A program made the position numbers and the translations under genes. Positions 16,342 to 25,013 of a stretch of DNA of 64,000 nucleotides are shown here, one piece after another. Each line of letters opens with the position of its first letter. The stretch's first letter is position 1. Location of the stretch: NCBI GenBank assembly GCA_964345925.1, contig CAYFSP010000002.1, forward strand, positions 55,444 to 119,443. Reading direction: 5' to 3'. The notes below the pieces were generated by a model. It was not told the origin of the DNA. It made no database searches and saw only the letters and a program-made list of their open reading frames with translations. Source of the DNA: Miniphocaeibacter sp964345925 (GTDB lineage Bacteria > Bacillota > Clostridia > Tissierellales > Peptoniphilaceae).

Positions 16342-17709
16342 ATGGGAGATACTGGACCCGAGGTCTCGGTGGGGATGCAAATACTTACTTTACTTATATT
16401 AACAATAGTTAATGCTTTTTTTGCAGCTTCAGAAATGGCAATGGTGTCAATAGATAGAAAGAAAATAAATAATTTAGCAGATGACGGAAATAAAAAAGCT
16501 AAGAAATTAATAAAAATATTAAGTGAACCTTCAAAGTTTTTATCTACAATTCAAGTAGGTATTACTTTAGCTGGATTCTTTTCAGCAGGATCTGCATCAA
16601 GAGGGTTATCACAACAGCTAGGTTCGGTTTTTGAAAATATTGGATTACCTTATTCTGGGAATATTGCATTTTTAGCAATAACAATAGTATTGGCTTTCTT
16701 CAACTTAATATTTGGTGAATTGGTTCCAAAGAGAGTTGCATTGCAAAATGCAGAGAAATTTTCCATGTTTGCAATTCCTGTAGTTAGTTTTGTTGCGGTA
16801 TTTATGAAACCATTTGTTTGGTTTTTATCAGCAACCACTAATACAATATTAAGGTTATTGGGACAAAAAGCTGAAGGGGTAGAGGAGAAAATTACCCTTG
16901 AGGAAATAAAATCATTGGTGGAAGTTGGTCAAGAACAAGGTGTAATCAATTCTGTTGAACGTGAGATGATAGATAGTGTAATCGGTTTTGACGATAAATT
17001 TGCAGAAGATGTTATGACTGCAAGAACAGAGGTATTTATGATCGACGTCGACAGCGAAATAGATGATTATATTAGTGAAATGATGGAATTAAAATACAGT
17101 AGAATTCCTGTATACGAAGACGATATAGACAATGTTATAGGTATTTTATATATAAAGGACTTTTTAAGAGAAGCTTTTGAAAATGGTTTTGATAATGTTA
17201 ATATTAGAAAAATTTTAAAACCTGCATACTTTGTTCCTGAAAGAAAAAATATTAATGATCTATTTTTGGAATTACAAGAGGGCAAAATACATTTAGCCGT
17301 TTTAATTGATGAGTATGGTGGATTTTCTGGTATTGTTACAATGGAAGACCTTATTGAGGAGATAATGGGTGATATCGATGATGAATACGATCATGATGAA
17401 CCAGACTTTAGAGTAATAAACTCAACAACTTTTATGGCTAGAGGCTCTATTTCAATTAAAGAGTTAAATTCTAAAATAGGATCAAAATTTGAAGAGGATA
17501 CAGAGGACTACGATACATTAGGTGGATTATTGATATATGAATTAGGTATGATTCCAAATGATGGAGAGAAACATACTGTAGTTTTAGATGGTATTAATTT
17601 TGAAATTGATGAAATAAAGGATAAGAGAATTCAACATGTACAAATATTAGTACCTGAAGATTATGGAAAAGAAACAGAAGATAATGATGATAAAGATAAA
17701 AGCTCTTAG
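16342..17709 (+). CDS. CNNM/CBS-domain membrane protein (CorC/HlyC family)
   Basis: Proteins of this family are linked to magnesium or other cation efflux; older names call them hemolysins. The N-terminal CNNM (DUF21) domain has three to four helices in about residues 9-170. Then come two CBS domains (about 205-330) with MTART and a MEDLIEEIMGDIDDEYD signature, then the CorC/HlyC C-terminal domain (about 350-435). At 455 residues it is full length. AGGAGG lies before the ATG. The last bases of the gene are repeated on the far side of the N-run, but the reading frame itself is complete. Confidence 0.92.
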   Translation: MGDTGPEVSVGMQILTLLILTIVNAFFAASEMAMVSIDRKKINNLADDGNKKAKKLIKILSEPSKFLSTIQVGITLAGFFSAGSASRGLSQQLGSVFENIGLPYSGNIAFLAITIVLAFFNLIFGELVPKRVALQNAEKFSMFAIPVVSFVAVFMKPFVWFLSATTNTILRLLGQKAEGVEEKITLEEIKSLVEVGQEQGVINSVEREMIDSVIGFDDKFAEDVMTARTEVFMIDVDSEIDDYISEMMELKYSRIPVYEDDIDNVIGILYIKDFLREAFENGFDNVNIRKILKPAYFVPERKNINDLFLELQEGKIHLAVLIDEYGGFSGIVTMEDLIEEIMGDIDDEYDHDEPDFRVINSTTFMARGSISIKELNSKIGSKFEEDTEDYDTLGGLLIYELGMIPNDGEKHTVVLDGINFEIDEIKDKRIQHVQILVPEDYGKETEDNDDKDKSS

Positions 17710-17730
17710 TTTTACTAAGAGTTTTTTTAA
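17676..17730 (+). repeat. 55-base direct repeat, left copy (flanks the N-run)
   Basis: The last 55 bases before the N-run are identical to the first 55 bases after it. They hold the final codons of the CNNM gene and its terminator. Confidence 0.95.
17703..17728 (+). terminator. Terminator after the CNNM gene
   Basis: CTCTTAGT pairs with ACTAAGAG around TTT, then seven T. The stem includes the stop codon. An identical copy lies after the N-run at 17858-17883. Confidence 0.8.
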
Positions 17731-17830
17731 NNNNNNNNNNNNNNNNNNNNNNNNNNNNNNNNNNNNNNNNNNNNNNNNNNNNNNNNNNNNNNNNNNNNNN
17801 NNNNNNNNNNNNNNNNNNNNNNNNNNNNNN
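17731..17830. other. Assembly gap of exactly 100 N
   Basis: The round length is the usual placeholder for a gap of unknown size. The identical 55-base ends suggest the two contigs really overlap and little or nothing is missing. Confidence 0.95.
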
Positions 17831-17885
17831 AGAAGATAATGATGATAAAGATAAAAGCTCTTAGTTTTACTAAGAGTTTTTTTAA
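17831..17885 (+). repeat. 55-base direct repeat, right copy
   Basis: Identical to the sequence just before the N-run, including the terminator hairpin. If the copies are merged, map follows the CNNM gene after about 20 bases of terminator and binding site. Confidence 0.95.
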
Positions 17886-17894
17886 GGAGAAATA

Positions 17895-18662
17895 ATGATA
17901 TATATTAAGAGTAAAAGCGATATTGAGAAAATGGAAAAGGCCGCACAAATAGTTGCAACTATGCATGAATCTTTAAGAGATTATATAAAACCAGGCTTAA
18001 CAACTATGGATATAAACGATTTTTGTGAAAAACACATTAGAAAAATGGGTGGAATACCAGCGCAAATTAATTATCAAGGCTATCCATATGCTACTTGTAC
18101 ATCTGTAAACGATGAAATATGTCATGGTTTTCCAACGGATTATGTCCTAAAGGAAGGCGATTTAGTAACAGTTGACACAGTGGTGAATTATGAAGGATAC
18201 ATGGGTGATTCAGCTTGGAGTTATCATGTAGGAGAAGCTTCAGATGTAGTAATGAAATTAATGGAAGATACTAAGAAATGTTTATATATAGGTATTGAAC
18301 AGGCTGTTATAGGAAATAGGATTGGGGATATAGGCCATGCAATACAAGAATATGCAGAAGGTAAAGGATATTCTGTAGTAAAGGAATTTACAGGTCATGG
18401 TATAGGAAAAGAAATGCATGAGGATCCAATGGTACCTCATTATGGTAAACCTGGTAGAGGCGTTAGACTTGAAGAGGGAATGGTCATTACTATTGAACCT
18501 ATGATAAATATAGGTCATTGGAGGAGTAAAATAGATTCAAATGGCTGGACAGCAAGAACGATAGATGGTGAGTTGTCATGTCAATACGAACATACTTTGG
18601 TAATAACTAAAGAAGGCCCTGTAGTATTAACAAAACAAAAAGATGAAGAGGACTATTTATAG
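17895..18662 (+). CDS. map: Methionine aminopeptidase, type I
   Basis: The enzyme removes the initiator methionine from new proteins. The 255 residues show the five metal ligands in order: two Asp in VTVDTVVNYEGYMGDSAW, His in TGHGIGKEMHED, Glu in TIEPMINIG and Glu in QYEHTLV. The substrate His is in ICHGFP. AAGGAG stands seven bases before the ATG. The C-terminal codons lie inside a symmetrical terminator shared with tmcAL on the other strand. Confidence 0.95.
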   Translation: MIYIKSKSDIEKMEKAAQIVATMHESLRDYIKPGLTTMDINDFCEKHIRKMGGIPAQINYQGYPYATCTSVNDEICHGFPTDYVLKEGDLVTVDTVVNYEGYMGDSAWSYHVGEASDVVMKLMEDTKKCLYIGIEQAVIGNRIGDIGHAIQEYAEGKGYSVVKEFTGHGIGKEMHEDPMVPHYGKPGRGVRLEEGMVITIEPMINIGHWRSKIDSNGWTARTIDGELSCQYEHTLVITKEGPVVLTKQKDEEDYL

Positions 18663-18669
18663 TCCTCTT
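18646..18669. terminator. Bidirectional terminator between map and tmcAL
   Basis: AAGAGGACTAT pairs with ATAGTCCTCTT around TT. Both stop codons lie within it, and the two genes overlap by about ten bases at their ends. T-runs are short on both sides. Confidence 0.7.
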
Positions 18670-19861
18670 TGAAATATATGGAATTTTTATATTCACTGGT
18701 GAATATATCATTTGAAATATTATATAGATTAGTAGCATAATTTTCTAGTTCATATAATTTGTTATCTAAGTCAGATAAGGGTTTAAAGTCTTTATTTTTT
18801 GTAATTATATTTACCTTTGAATTATTTTTTATTCTTCTTAAAACTTCCTTGCCACTTTTATTAAATCCCAATACTTTAATATAATTAGTAGGACTTTTGA
18901 CAATTTCATCGACAAAGTTTTTTTCAATATTGAGTAAATAATTTATAATAAACCGTTGAATACGTCCTTTTTTGTATCTTTTGCTAATAGAAAACTCTAT
19001 AAATTCTCTCATATTTCTAGACTTCATAATATTTTTTATAAATAGATTATCAATACCTTCTTCGTATCCAGTAATATTTTTCATATCCCTATTTATAACT
19101 ATTAGATTATACTTAAGTATAGAAAAATATTCATCAATGGTTTTTAAATTCTTATATTTATTTATTTCATCATATGATATTTTAGGGATATGGTTTTTTA
19201 TAATATCAATATTTCCAGATAATATATTCTTCCTTATAGATGTGGCAGAAGCGAATTTATCATTTTTAATAAATTCGTCTAAGTAATTATTTCCATTTCT
19301 TTTAATTGGTAAAAATCTAGTTTTAAAATTCAATTTTTTAACCGATTTAATATATTCTAAGGCCAATATATTATTTGATAGAAATATATCTTCATCAATA
19401 CTGTCATTTAGCAATTCTATTGTTGCATCTTTATATGATACTGAATAGGACTTTCCGTCTTTCATATTTTTATTTATAAGATAGTTCAACTTTTCATTTT
19501 CTAATAACTGCATATTTGCAATATCAAGTATATCGGAAAAATCATCACTTTCTATACCAAATGAAATATAGTCTATACAGTTCATTGCCTTAAGTGTTTT
19601 AACACCACCTAGAGCGAAATTTTCAGCTGATTGCAGAGAATAAATTGTAGGCAATTGTATAATTAGGTCTACACCATTGTCAACCGATAATTTAGCTCTA
19701 ATATTTTTATTTAAAAAAGCAGGTTCTCCTCTTTGCATAAAATTTCCAGACATGATAGAAATTATTTTAGCATCTGGAATTCTCTTTCGTATTTCTTCTA
19801 CTTGGTATAAATGTCCATTATGAAATGGGTTGTATTCAGATATAATTCCAACAGTATTCAT
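18653..19861 (-). CDS. tmcAL: tRNA(Met) cytidine acetate ligase
   Basis: TmcAL (formerly YlbM) uses ATP and acetate to acetylate cytidine 34 in the anticodon of elongator tRNA-Met, which helps read AUG correctly. The N-terminal nucleotidyltransferase-like domain has GIISEYNPFHNGH (about 4-16), a HIGH-class motif, then SGNFMQRGEPA and SAENFALGGVKTL. The 402-residue length fits the family. Its ATG overlaps the stop of sfsA, so the two are an operon on the minus strand. Confidence 0.93.
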   Translation of the reverse strand: MNTVGIISEYNPFHNGHLYQVEEIRKRIPDAKIISIMSGNFMQRGEPAFLNKNIRAKLSVDNGVDLIIQLPTIYSLQSAENFALGGVKTLKAMNCIDYISFGIESDDFSDILDIANMQLLENEKLNYLINKNMKDGKSYSVSYKDATIELLNDSIDEDIFLSNNILALEYIKSVKKLNFKTRFLPIKRNGNNYLDEFIKNDKFASATSIRKNILSGNIDIIKNHIPKISYDEINKYKNLKTIDEYFSILKYNLIVINRDMKNITGYEEGIDNLFIKNIMKSRNMREFIEFSISKRYKKGRIQRFIINYLLNIEKNFVDEIVKSPTNYIKVLGFNKSGKEVLRRIKNNSKVNIITKNKDFKPLSDLDNKLYELENYATNLYNISNDIFTSEYKNSIYFKEDYK

Positions 19862-20550
19862 TATAATTCTACCTTTACCTTATTGTGTATATGAATGCTA
19901 TCCTTAGTTATAGTAGAGTCATAACAAAGTATTTCAACATCATTTTCCTTTGCAAATTTAAGATTATTAGAAAAATCAGGATCTGTAATAATATTTGGTT
20001 TAAATATCGTAGCTCCTTTAAATTGCACAAGGAAAAAAATAATAGCACCATAATTATTTTCTTTTGCGTTTACTAATTCTAATATATGTTTACTACCTCT
20101 AGTTGTTGGTGCATCAGGAAACATTGCAATATTATTATTTTCTAAAGTAACACCCTTTACCTCTAGAAAATATTCTTTATTATATTCTTCGCTGAAAAAT
20201 TTAATATCAAACCTACTGTTACCATATTGTTTTTCCCTTTCAACATTTTTAGGTTTTAAATGGGATAATATTTTATTATTTACAATACTATCATAGACAA
20301 CTTTATTAGGAATTTGTGAGTCTATATTTATTAAAAGATCATCTTTATAAATTGAAATTAAAGAGTATTTTGTTTTCCTATTTGGGTTGTTGGATTTTTC
20401 TAAATAACACTTTCTCCCTTCTATGAATAATTCTTTACATCTTCCTGTATTTTTTACATGAACTTCTTCTATAATTGAATTTATAAGCACTTGTGCAATA
20501 AATCTATTAATTCTTTTTATAAAAATTCCTTCAATTATCTCTTGATACAT
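19861..20550 (-). CDS. sfsA: SfsA family DNA/RNA-binding protein
   Basis: SfsA was named for stimulating sugar fermentation in E. coli; the fold joins an OB-like N-terminal domain to a nuclease-like domain, and the real role is unsettled. The 229 residues have NTGRCKELF (about 34-42), GNSRFDIKF, the nuclease-like EVKGVTL, and MFPDAPTTRGSKHILEL. A binding site AGGAG precedes the ATG. It heads the minus-strand pair with tmcAL. Confidence 0.93.
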   Translation of the reverse strand: MYQEIIEGIFIKRINRFIAQVLINSIIEEVHVKNTGRCKELFIEGRKCYLEKSNNPNRKTKYSLISIYKDDLLINIDSQIPNKVVYDSIVNNKILSHLKPKNVEREKQYGNSRFDIKFFSEEYNKEYFLEVKGVTLENNNIAMFPDAPTTRGSKHILELVNAKENNYGAIIFFLVQFKGATIFKPNIITDPDFSNNLKFAKENDVEILCYDSTITKDSIHIHNKVKVEL

Positions 20551-20617
20551 TTTATCTCCTCATTGATTTTATTTCTATATTATTATATACTAAAACATCC
20601 AAAGGTAGGTAATTATT

Positions 20618-21058
20618 ATGGATATAAGATTTAAGGATAAAAATATTTTCGAAGTTAGTACTGAAAGTATAGTTTATTTTTCTGATAATTCTTTAATAGG
20701 GGAAAGAAGCGATGTACTAATAAATAGAGCGGGTAATAGAATTCTTGATACGATACAAAAATTAAATGGTTGTGCTACTGGAGAGGTAAAGATAATTCCT
20801 GGATACGATTTGGAACAAAACTATGTACTCCTATCGGTGCTTCCAGAAAAGCTTGAATCTGAAATTGAAAAAAATTTGTTTAAAAAGATTTTTAGCAGTG
20901 TATTTTCAATGTTAGATGAGTATAATATATCATCATTTGCAATAGATGTTAATTATATGAAAACAAAATTTGGAGATGAATATATCAAGTTATTAAATGA
21001 AATTGTAAGGTCGGAAGAGTATAAATATAGTGATTATACTATATATATGTGCAAGTAA
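20618..21058 (+). CDS. Reduced macro-domain-like protein
   Basis: The 146 residues look like a shrunken macro domain. AGNRILDTIQKLNGC followed by TGEVKIIPGYDL and YVLLSVLPE mirrors the macro-domain pattern in which a Gly/Ala-rich helix is followed by TGEAKITPGYNL and the YVIHTVGP strand. The usual Asn-rich ADP-ribose loop (NAAN) is replaced by INRAG and the first glycine loop is missing, so canonical ADP-ribose hydrolysis is doubtful. It is transcribed alone, divergently from sfsA. Family membership is inferred from this one segment. Confidence 0.6.
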   Translation: MDIRFKDKNIFEVSTESIVYFSDNSLIGERSDVLINRAGNRILDTIQKLNGCATGEVKIIPGYDLEQNYVLLSVLPEKLESEIEKNLFKKIFSSVFSMLDEYNISSFAIDVNYMKTKFGDEYIKLLNEIVRSEEYKYSDYTIYMCK

Positions 21059-21064
21059 ATCCGA

Positions 21065-21093
21065 TTGACTTTTACATCTTATTTTGATAAGAT
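21065..21093 (+). promoter_or_regulatory. Likely promoter for the phospholipase-like gene
   Basis: TTGACT and TAAGAT are separated by 17 bases, just after the macro-like gene. Confidence 0.6.
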
Positions 21094-21156
21094 TTTAATA
21101 GTGATTTTAGGAAATTTATAGGAATGTTGAAAGTAATTTCAGAAAGGGTGTAGACT

Positions 21157-21789
21157 ATCTTTCCAGAAGCTCATGCTAAAATAGCTAAAAATCTTTGCGA
21201 AGATTTAAATAAAAACTACAATTATAAATTAAATGAAAAAAGAATGATATGGGGAGCAATTTCACCAGACATTTTACCAAAATATAAAATATATAGACAT
21301 TATAAAAGTGATAGTGAAGAATTTCTTGTAAATGAAATTGTTAATCTAATATATATTTGTAAATTTTTCAATTTGGAAAATTTAAATGGATATAAAAGGA
21401 ATATGATTAGTACAAAAATTGGAGTTATTAGTCATTTTTTATCAGATTACGTATGTCTACCACATAAGGAAAATTGGACATTCAATGATTCCTTTAAAAA
21501 GCATGTCAATTATGAGAAAGAATTAAATGAAGTTGTAAAAAATCATGTATTTGAAAAATCGGTTATAGATCTAGAGAAAATAGAGTTAGATGAATTTAAG
21601 ACCATTTATTTAAAAAAATTAGTTAAAGAATATATAGATAATGTTATACAAGAGTATTCTAAAGAAAAATCTTATGAAAGGGATTTGAATTTTGCGTTAA
21701 ACTTAAGCTCAAATATATCGATGTTCATATTCGATACAGTTGAGGAAATGAGTTTGGAAAATTCTGCGAATTTTTCTTTTGTATTCTAA
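21157..21789 (+). CDS. Zinc-dependent phospholipase C-like protein, start codon unclear
   Basis: The protein resembles the small clostridial zinc-phospholipase family: IFPEAHAKIAKNL with the expected N-terminal His ligand, WGAISPDILPKY, and the HFLSDYVCLPH ligand motif. The homologous region starts around base 21157, but the codon there is ATC, preceded by AAAGGGTG at a suitable distance, and an in-frame TAG lies at 21151. The first in-frame ATG is at 21244 and would cut off the first His. Either a rare ATC start is used or the start codon has mutated. No signal peptide is seen, so the substrate and location are unknown. Confidence 0.6.
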   Translation: MFPEAHAKIAKNLCEDLNKNYNYKLNEKRMIWGAISPDILPKYKIYRHYKSDSEEFLVNEIVNLIYICKFFNLENLNGYKRNMISTKIGVISHFLSDYVCLPHKENWTFNDSFKKHVNYEKELNEVVKNHVFEKSVIDLEKIELDEFKTIYLKKLVKEYIDNVIQEYSKEKSYERDLNFALNLSSNISMFIFDTVEEMSLENSANFSFVF

Positions 21790-21811
21790 ATAAAAAGTTA
21801 GGGGAGGAAAT

Positions 21812-22537
21812 ATGCATCTTGAAAGACAAAGGGATAATATATTAAAAGAAGAGCTAAAAGCTAAATTCTTATATCAAGATGATGTAGACTCTCTGTATTT
21901 ATTATTATCTATAATAGAAAATGATTATAAATGTAATACATTAAAACCTAAATATAGTTGTACTAAGAAAATTGTTAGAACTATTAGTAGATTTTTTAAG
22001 GATAGAGAAGATGTTGATGAAATAACATCAGCCTCTATGAAGATTTTAAACGAGGATCTATCCAGAGTGGAATTTGCCATTTACTTAGAGGCATATCAAA
22101 TGGGATATGATGATTTAAGAGTGGTTAATAGTTTTGAAAACTACGTACTCAGTAAAACATCTTCAGAGAGTTTAAAAAATAGAAAAAAATTATTTCATAA
22201 CTATAAAAACAAAGAAATTAAAGAAATAAAAAAAGATATTATATATTCCATTGAAAGATATGTAGATTTTGAAACATATGTAGATGAATTAATAAAAAAA
22301 TATTGTGACAAGGTTATTAAAGAAAATGTATTTTCCCTTAACAAATATTTAAATAAACAGTTATTGTTTAAATTTGATGGAATAAATACATATATTGTCG
22401 AGGAGAGATTCCTTACTAAGAAAGAATTGGAATTACTATATGAAAAAATTGTTAAAACTTACTTACGTTCCATAAAGTATTTGTGTAAAGAGGCAATTTG
22501 GTATGGAGTTAATGACAAAGTATTGAGTAGATATTAA
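21812..22537 (+). CDS. Conserved-looking hypothetical protein
   Basis: I do not recognise this 241-residue protein. It is soluble, strongly charged (Lys/Glu-rich) and mostly helical, with no signal peptide or membrane segment and no metal-binding or nucleotide-binding motif that I can see. It starts behind GGGGAGG, 22 bases after the phospholipase-like gene, and ends at a good terminator. The two genes are therefore likely cotranscribed. Confidence 0.75.
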   Translation: MHLERQRDNILKEELKAKFLYQDDVDSLYLLLSIIENDYKCNTLKPKYSCTKKIVRTISRFFKDREDVDEITSASMKILNEDLSRVEFAIYLEAYQMGYDDLRVVNSFENYVLSKTSSESLKNRKKLFHNYKNKEIKEIKKDIIYSIERYVDFETYVDELIKKYCDKVIKENVFSLNKYLNKQLLFKFDGINTYIVEERFLTKKELELLYEKIVKTYLRSIKYLCKEAIWYGVNDKVLSRY

Positions 22538-22562
22538 AGAGCTATTAAGTAGCTCTTTTTTT
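22536..22562 (+). terminator. Terminator after the 241-residue protein
   Basis: AAAGAGCTA pairs with TAGCTCTTT around TTAAG, followed by a T-run. Confidence 0.85.
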
Positions 22563-22677
22563 AATTTGTTTTTATTATAAGAATATAGTTATAGGAATAT
22601 AATTGTAAGTATTTTGTAATACAACTAAAACCTCATATGGTGTACAATTATGAAAAGATGTAAAAAAGGAGGTAATT

Positions 22678-23376
22678 TTGAAGAGGATTATAGAAGTTGG
22701 AAATTTATATAAAGTATATACGATGGGAGAAGAGAAAATCTTTGCTTTAAGGGATATTAATTTAGATATATATCAAAATGAGATGATTACTCTTTTAGGA
22801 ACTTCTGGTTCCGGTAAATCGACATTATTAAACCTTTTAGCAGGACTAGAAAAGCCATCTAAAGGAAAGGTCAATATAGGAGGAATAAATATATCCAATT
22901 TAAACGAGGACAAGGTAACTAAGTTTAGACAGCTTAATATTGGCTTTATATTTCAGTCCTTTAATCTTATTTCTTCATTAACTGCAATAGAAAATGTCGA
23001 ATTTAATCTAATGTTAAAGGGAATAGACAAAAAGACAAGGCATAAACGTGCAGTAAAAATTCTACACGATGTAGGTTTAGGAAAACGATTAAATCACAAG
23101 CCATCAGAGATGAGTGGTGGTTAGCATCAAAGGGTTTCTATAGCAAGAGCCTTGGTAGATAACCCGAAAATAGTATTTGCAGATGAGCCAACGGGAAATT
23201 TGGATAGTAAAACATCTAAGGAGATATTAGATATTATTTTAGGACTTACGAGAATACATAATCAAACTATGGTTTTAGTAACTCATGATAATGAGTTGGC
23301 AAATATAGGAAATAGAACTGTGGTTTTAAAAGATGGCTCAATTAAAAAAATAATAGTGGAGAAGGAGTTAGTATAA
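22678..23376 (+). pseudogene. ABC transporter ATPase (MacB/LolD type), broken by a TAG codon
   Basis: The frame opens at TTG after AAAGGAGG. It holds Walker A GTSGSGKSTLL (about 41-51), the Q-loop FIFQSFN and the signature MSGG. The next codon, normally Gln, is TAG at 23122. After it the same frame continues with HQRVSIARAL, Walker B IVFADEP and the H-loop LVTHD. A point mutation of CAG or GAG to TAG explains this. Truncated at the signature motif, the protein should be inactive. It would energise the permease two genes downstream. Confidence 0.88.
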
Positions 23377-25013
23377 AAAAGTTGTTAGGAGCTATATTAT
23401 CCTTAGTGTTGTTGTTTAATATAGCATTTGTAAATAGTATATCTTTAGCAAATAGTGATGAATCTATGGCTAATTTAGAAGTTGAATCCGTAAATATTGA
23501 AAAACAAAATGCAGTTAAAGTTGGAGATATTGTAAATATTAAGTATAGATTCAAAAATAGAAGTGAAAATATAGGGAAAAATATAAACTTTTCATTATCA
23601 GAAAATTCAAGTAAGAGTTTCAAACTATCTTCAAATAATAATAGCATAAAGGAAATTGCACCAAATGAGTCGGTGGATATGTGCTTTTCCATAGAGGTAT
23701 TAAAAGATGCTTTATCAGGTAGTAACCAAGTAGAAATACTTGCAAACCCTATAGAGGGTAATGAAAGTAATAATAAAGTATTTTCATTTGCTGTTAAAGT
23801 AGAAAAAGATGAAGAAAAAACACAAGATGTAAATAACAAAAATGAAATACCTGCAGATTTTGGTGGTGGTAATGGAGGATTTCAAGAATACCCAGGAGTT
23901 GGATCAGGTGGATTAGAATTATCAGGACTATCTTCTGATGGTGGAGAGAACACATCTAAAGTAATTAAGGGTGGGAAGCCTAAACTAATTGTTGATAATT
24001 ATAGTGTAAATCCCAACCCGGTAAAGGCTGGAGAAGCATTTGACCTTGTTATATCCTTTCACAATACTAATAAAAATAAATCTGTAAAGAATATTAAAAT
24101 CGTATTAAACTCCACAGGAGAGACTGCAACACAGGAACAGAGCGTTAATGACATGCAAGGTGGAAATAATTCATCAGGAAATACACCATCCTTAAATGAT
24201 TCTATTTTCATGCCTGTTAATAGCTCAAACACATTCTATATTGATTCAATAGGAGCTGGTAAAAAAGCGACTAAAACCATAAAGATGACAACGCCTTATG
24301 GCGTTAACCCAAACACATATGAACTTTCTGTCAATTTAGAATATGAGGATTCGTAAAACAATGAATACAATTCTGTAGAAGCATTGGGAATTAACGTATT
24401 TCAAGAAGCTAAAATACAAGTGGGAACTGTGGAATTTGATCAAGTCATTGCAAATGAACAGTCTCCGTTTTCAGTTAACTTCTATAATACTGGAAGATCT
24501 CCAATTTATAATATGATGATTACAGTAACAGGCGATTTTGCAGTAATAGGCGACACATATTATATAGGTAATTTCCAACAGGGAACAACTGAGAATTTTT
24601 CAACTAATATAATTCCAAATGAACTAGGAGAAGTAAATGGAAAGCTTCTTATAACATATGAGGATTCAACTGGTCAAACTCATGATATGACACATGATTT
24701 CACTGGAATGGCATTAGATGGTGGAATGGAAGAAGATTTTGACATGATGGGTTTTGAAGAGGAAGAGAAGTCATCTATATTAAAAAATCCTATTTTCTAG
24801 ATAGTAATTGCCCTTGTGGTAGTAATAATAATTGTTGTTATATACAGATTAAAAAAGAAAAATAATAAATTGGAAGATGAAATGGTAATAGACGATGAAA
24901 AACTTTCAATTGAAGATGAGGAAAGCCAAGATAAGCCAAAGGAAACTGTAGAGGATAAAAATATAGAGGAAACGCAAGTTATAAATAAAGGACAAGAGGA
25001 TAATGAAGATTAA
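23373..25013 (+). pseudogene. Extracellular partner protein of the ABC system, broken by two stops and a lost start
   Basis: In one frame I read a signal peptide (KKLLGAILSLVLLF), then repeated beta-sandwich domains of the CARDB/COG1361 kind (for example NPNPVKAGEAFDLVISF and NFYNTGRSPIYNM), a C-terminal membrane helix (IVIALVVVIIIVVIY) and an acidic tail. The codon at the right distance from AAGGAG is ATA, not ATG. In-frame TAA at 24354 and TAG at 24798 interrupt the roughly 546-residue frame. Such proteins sit between the ATPase and permease genes in some Gram-positive export systems. The remaining fragments are probably not made into a working protein. Confidence 0.82.

Noticed and set aside
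17727..17966. Minus-strand ORF over the N-run
   Set aside because: It consists largely of undetermined residues and is antisense to map.
23342..23839. 165-residue minus-strand ORF
   Set aside because: It is antisense to the extracellular partner gene, has a low-complexity Ser/Leu/Phe translation typical of reading AT-rich genes backwards, and no binding site.
21151..24800. Amber readthrough (for example pyrrolysine) at TAG codons in the ABC genes and phospholipase-like gene
   Set aside because: The TAG in the ATPase stands at a position that needs Gln, these are not pyrrolysine families, and TAA interrupts the same locus.
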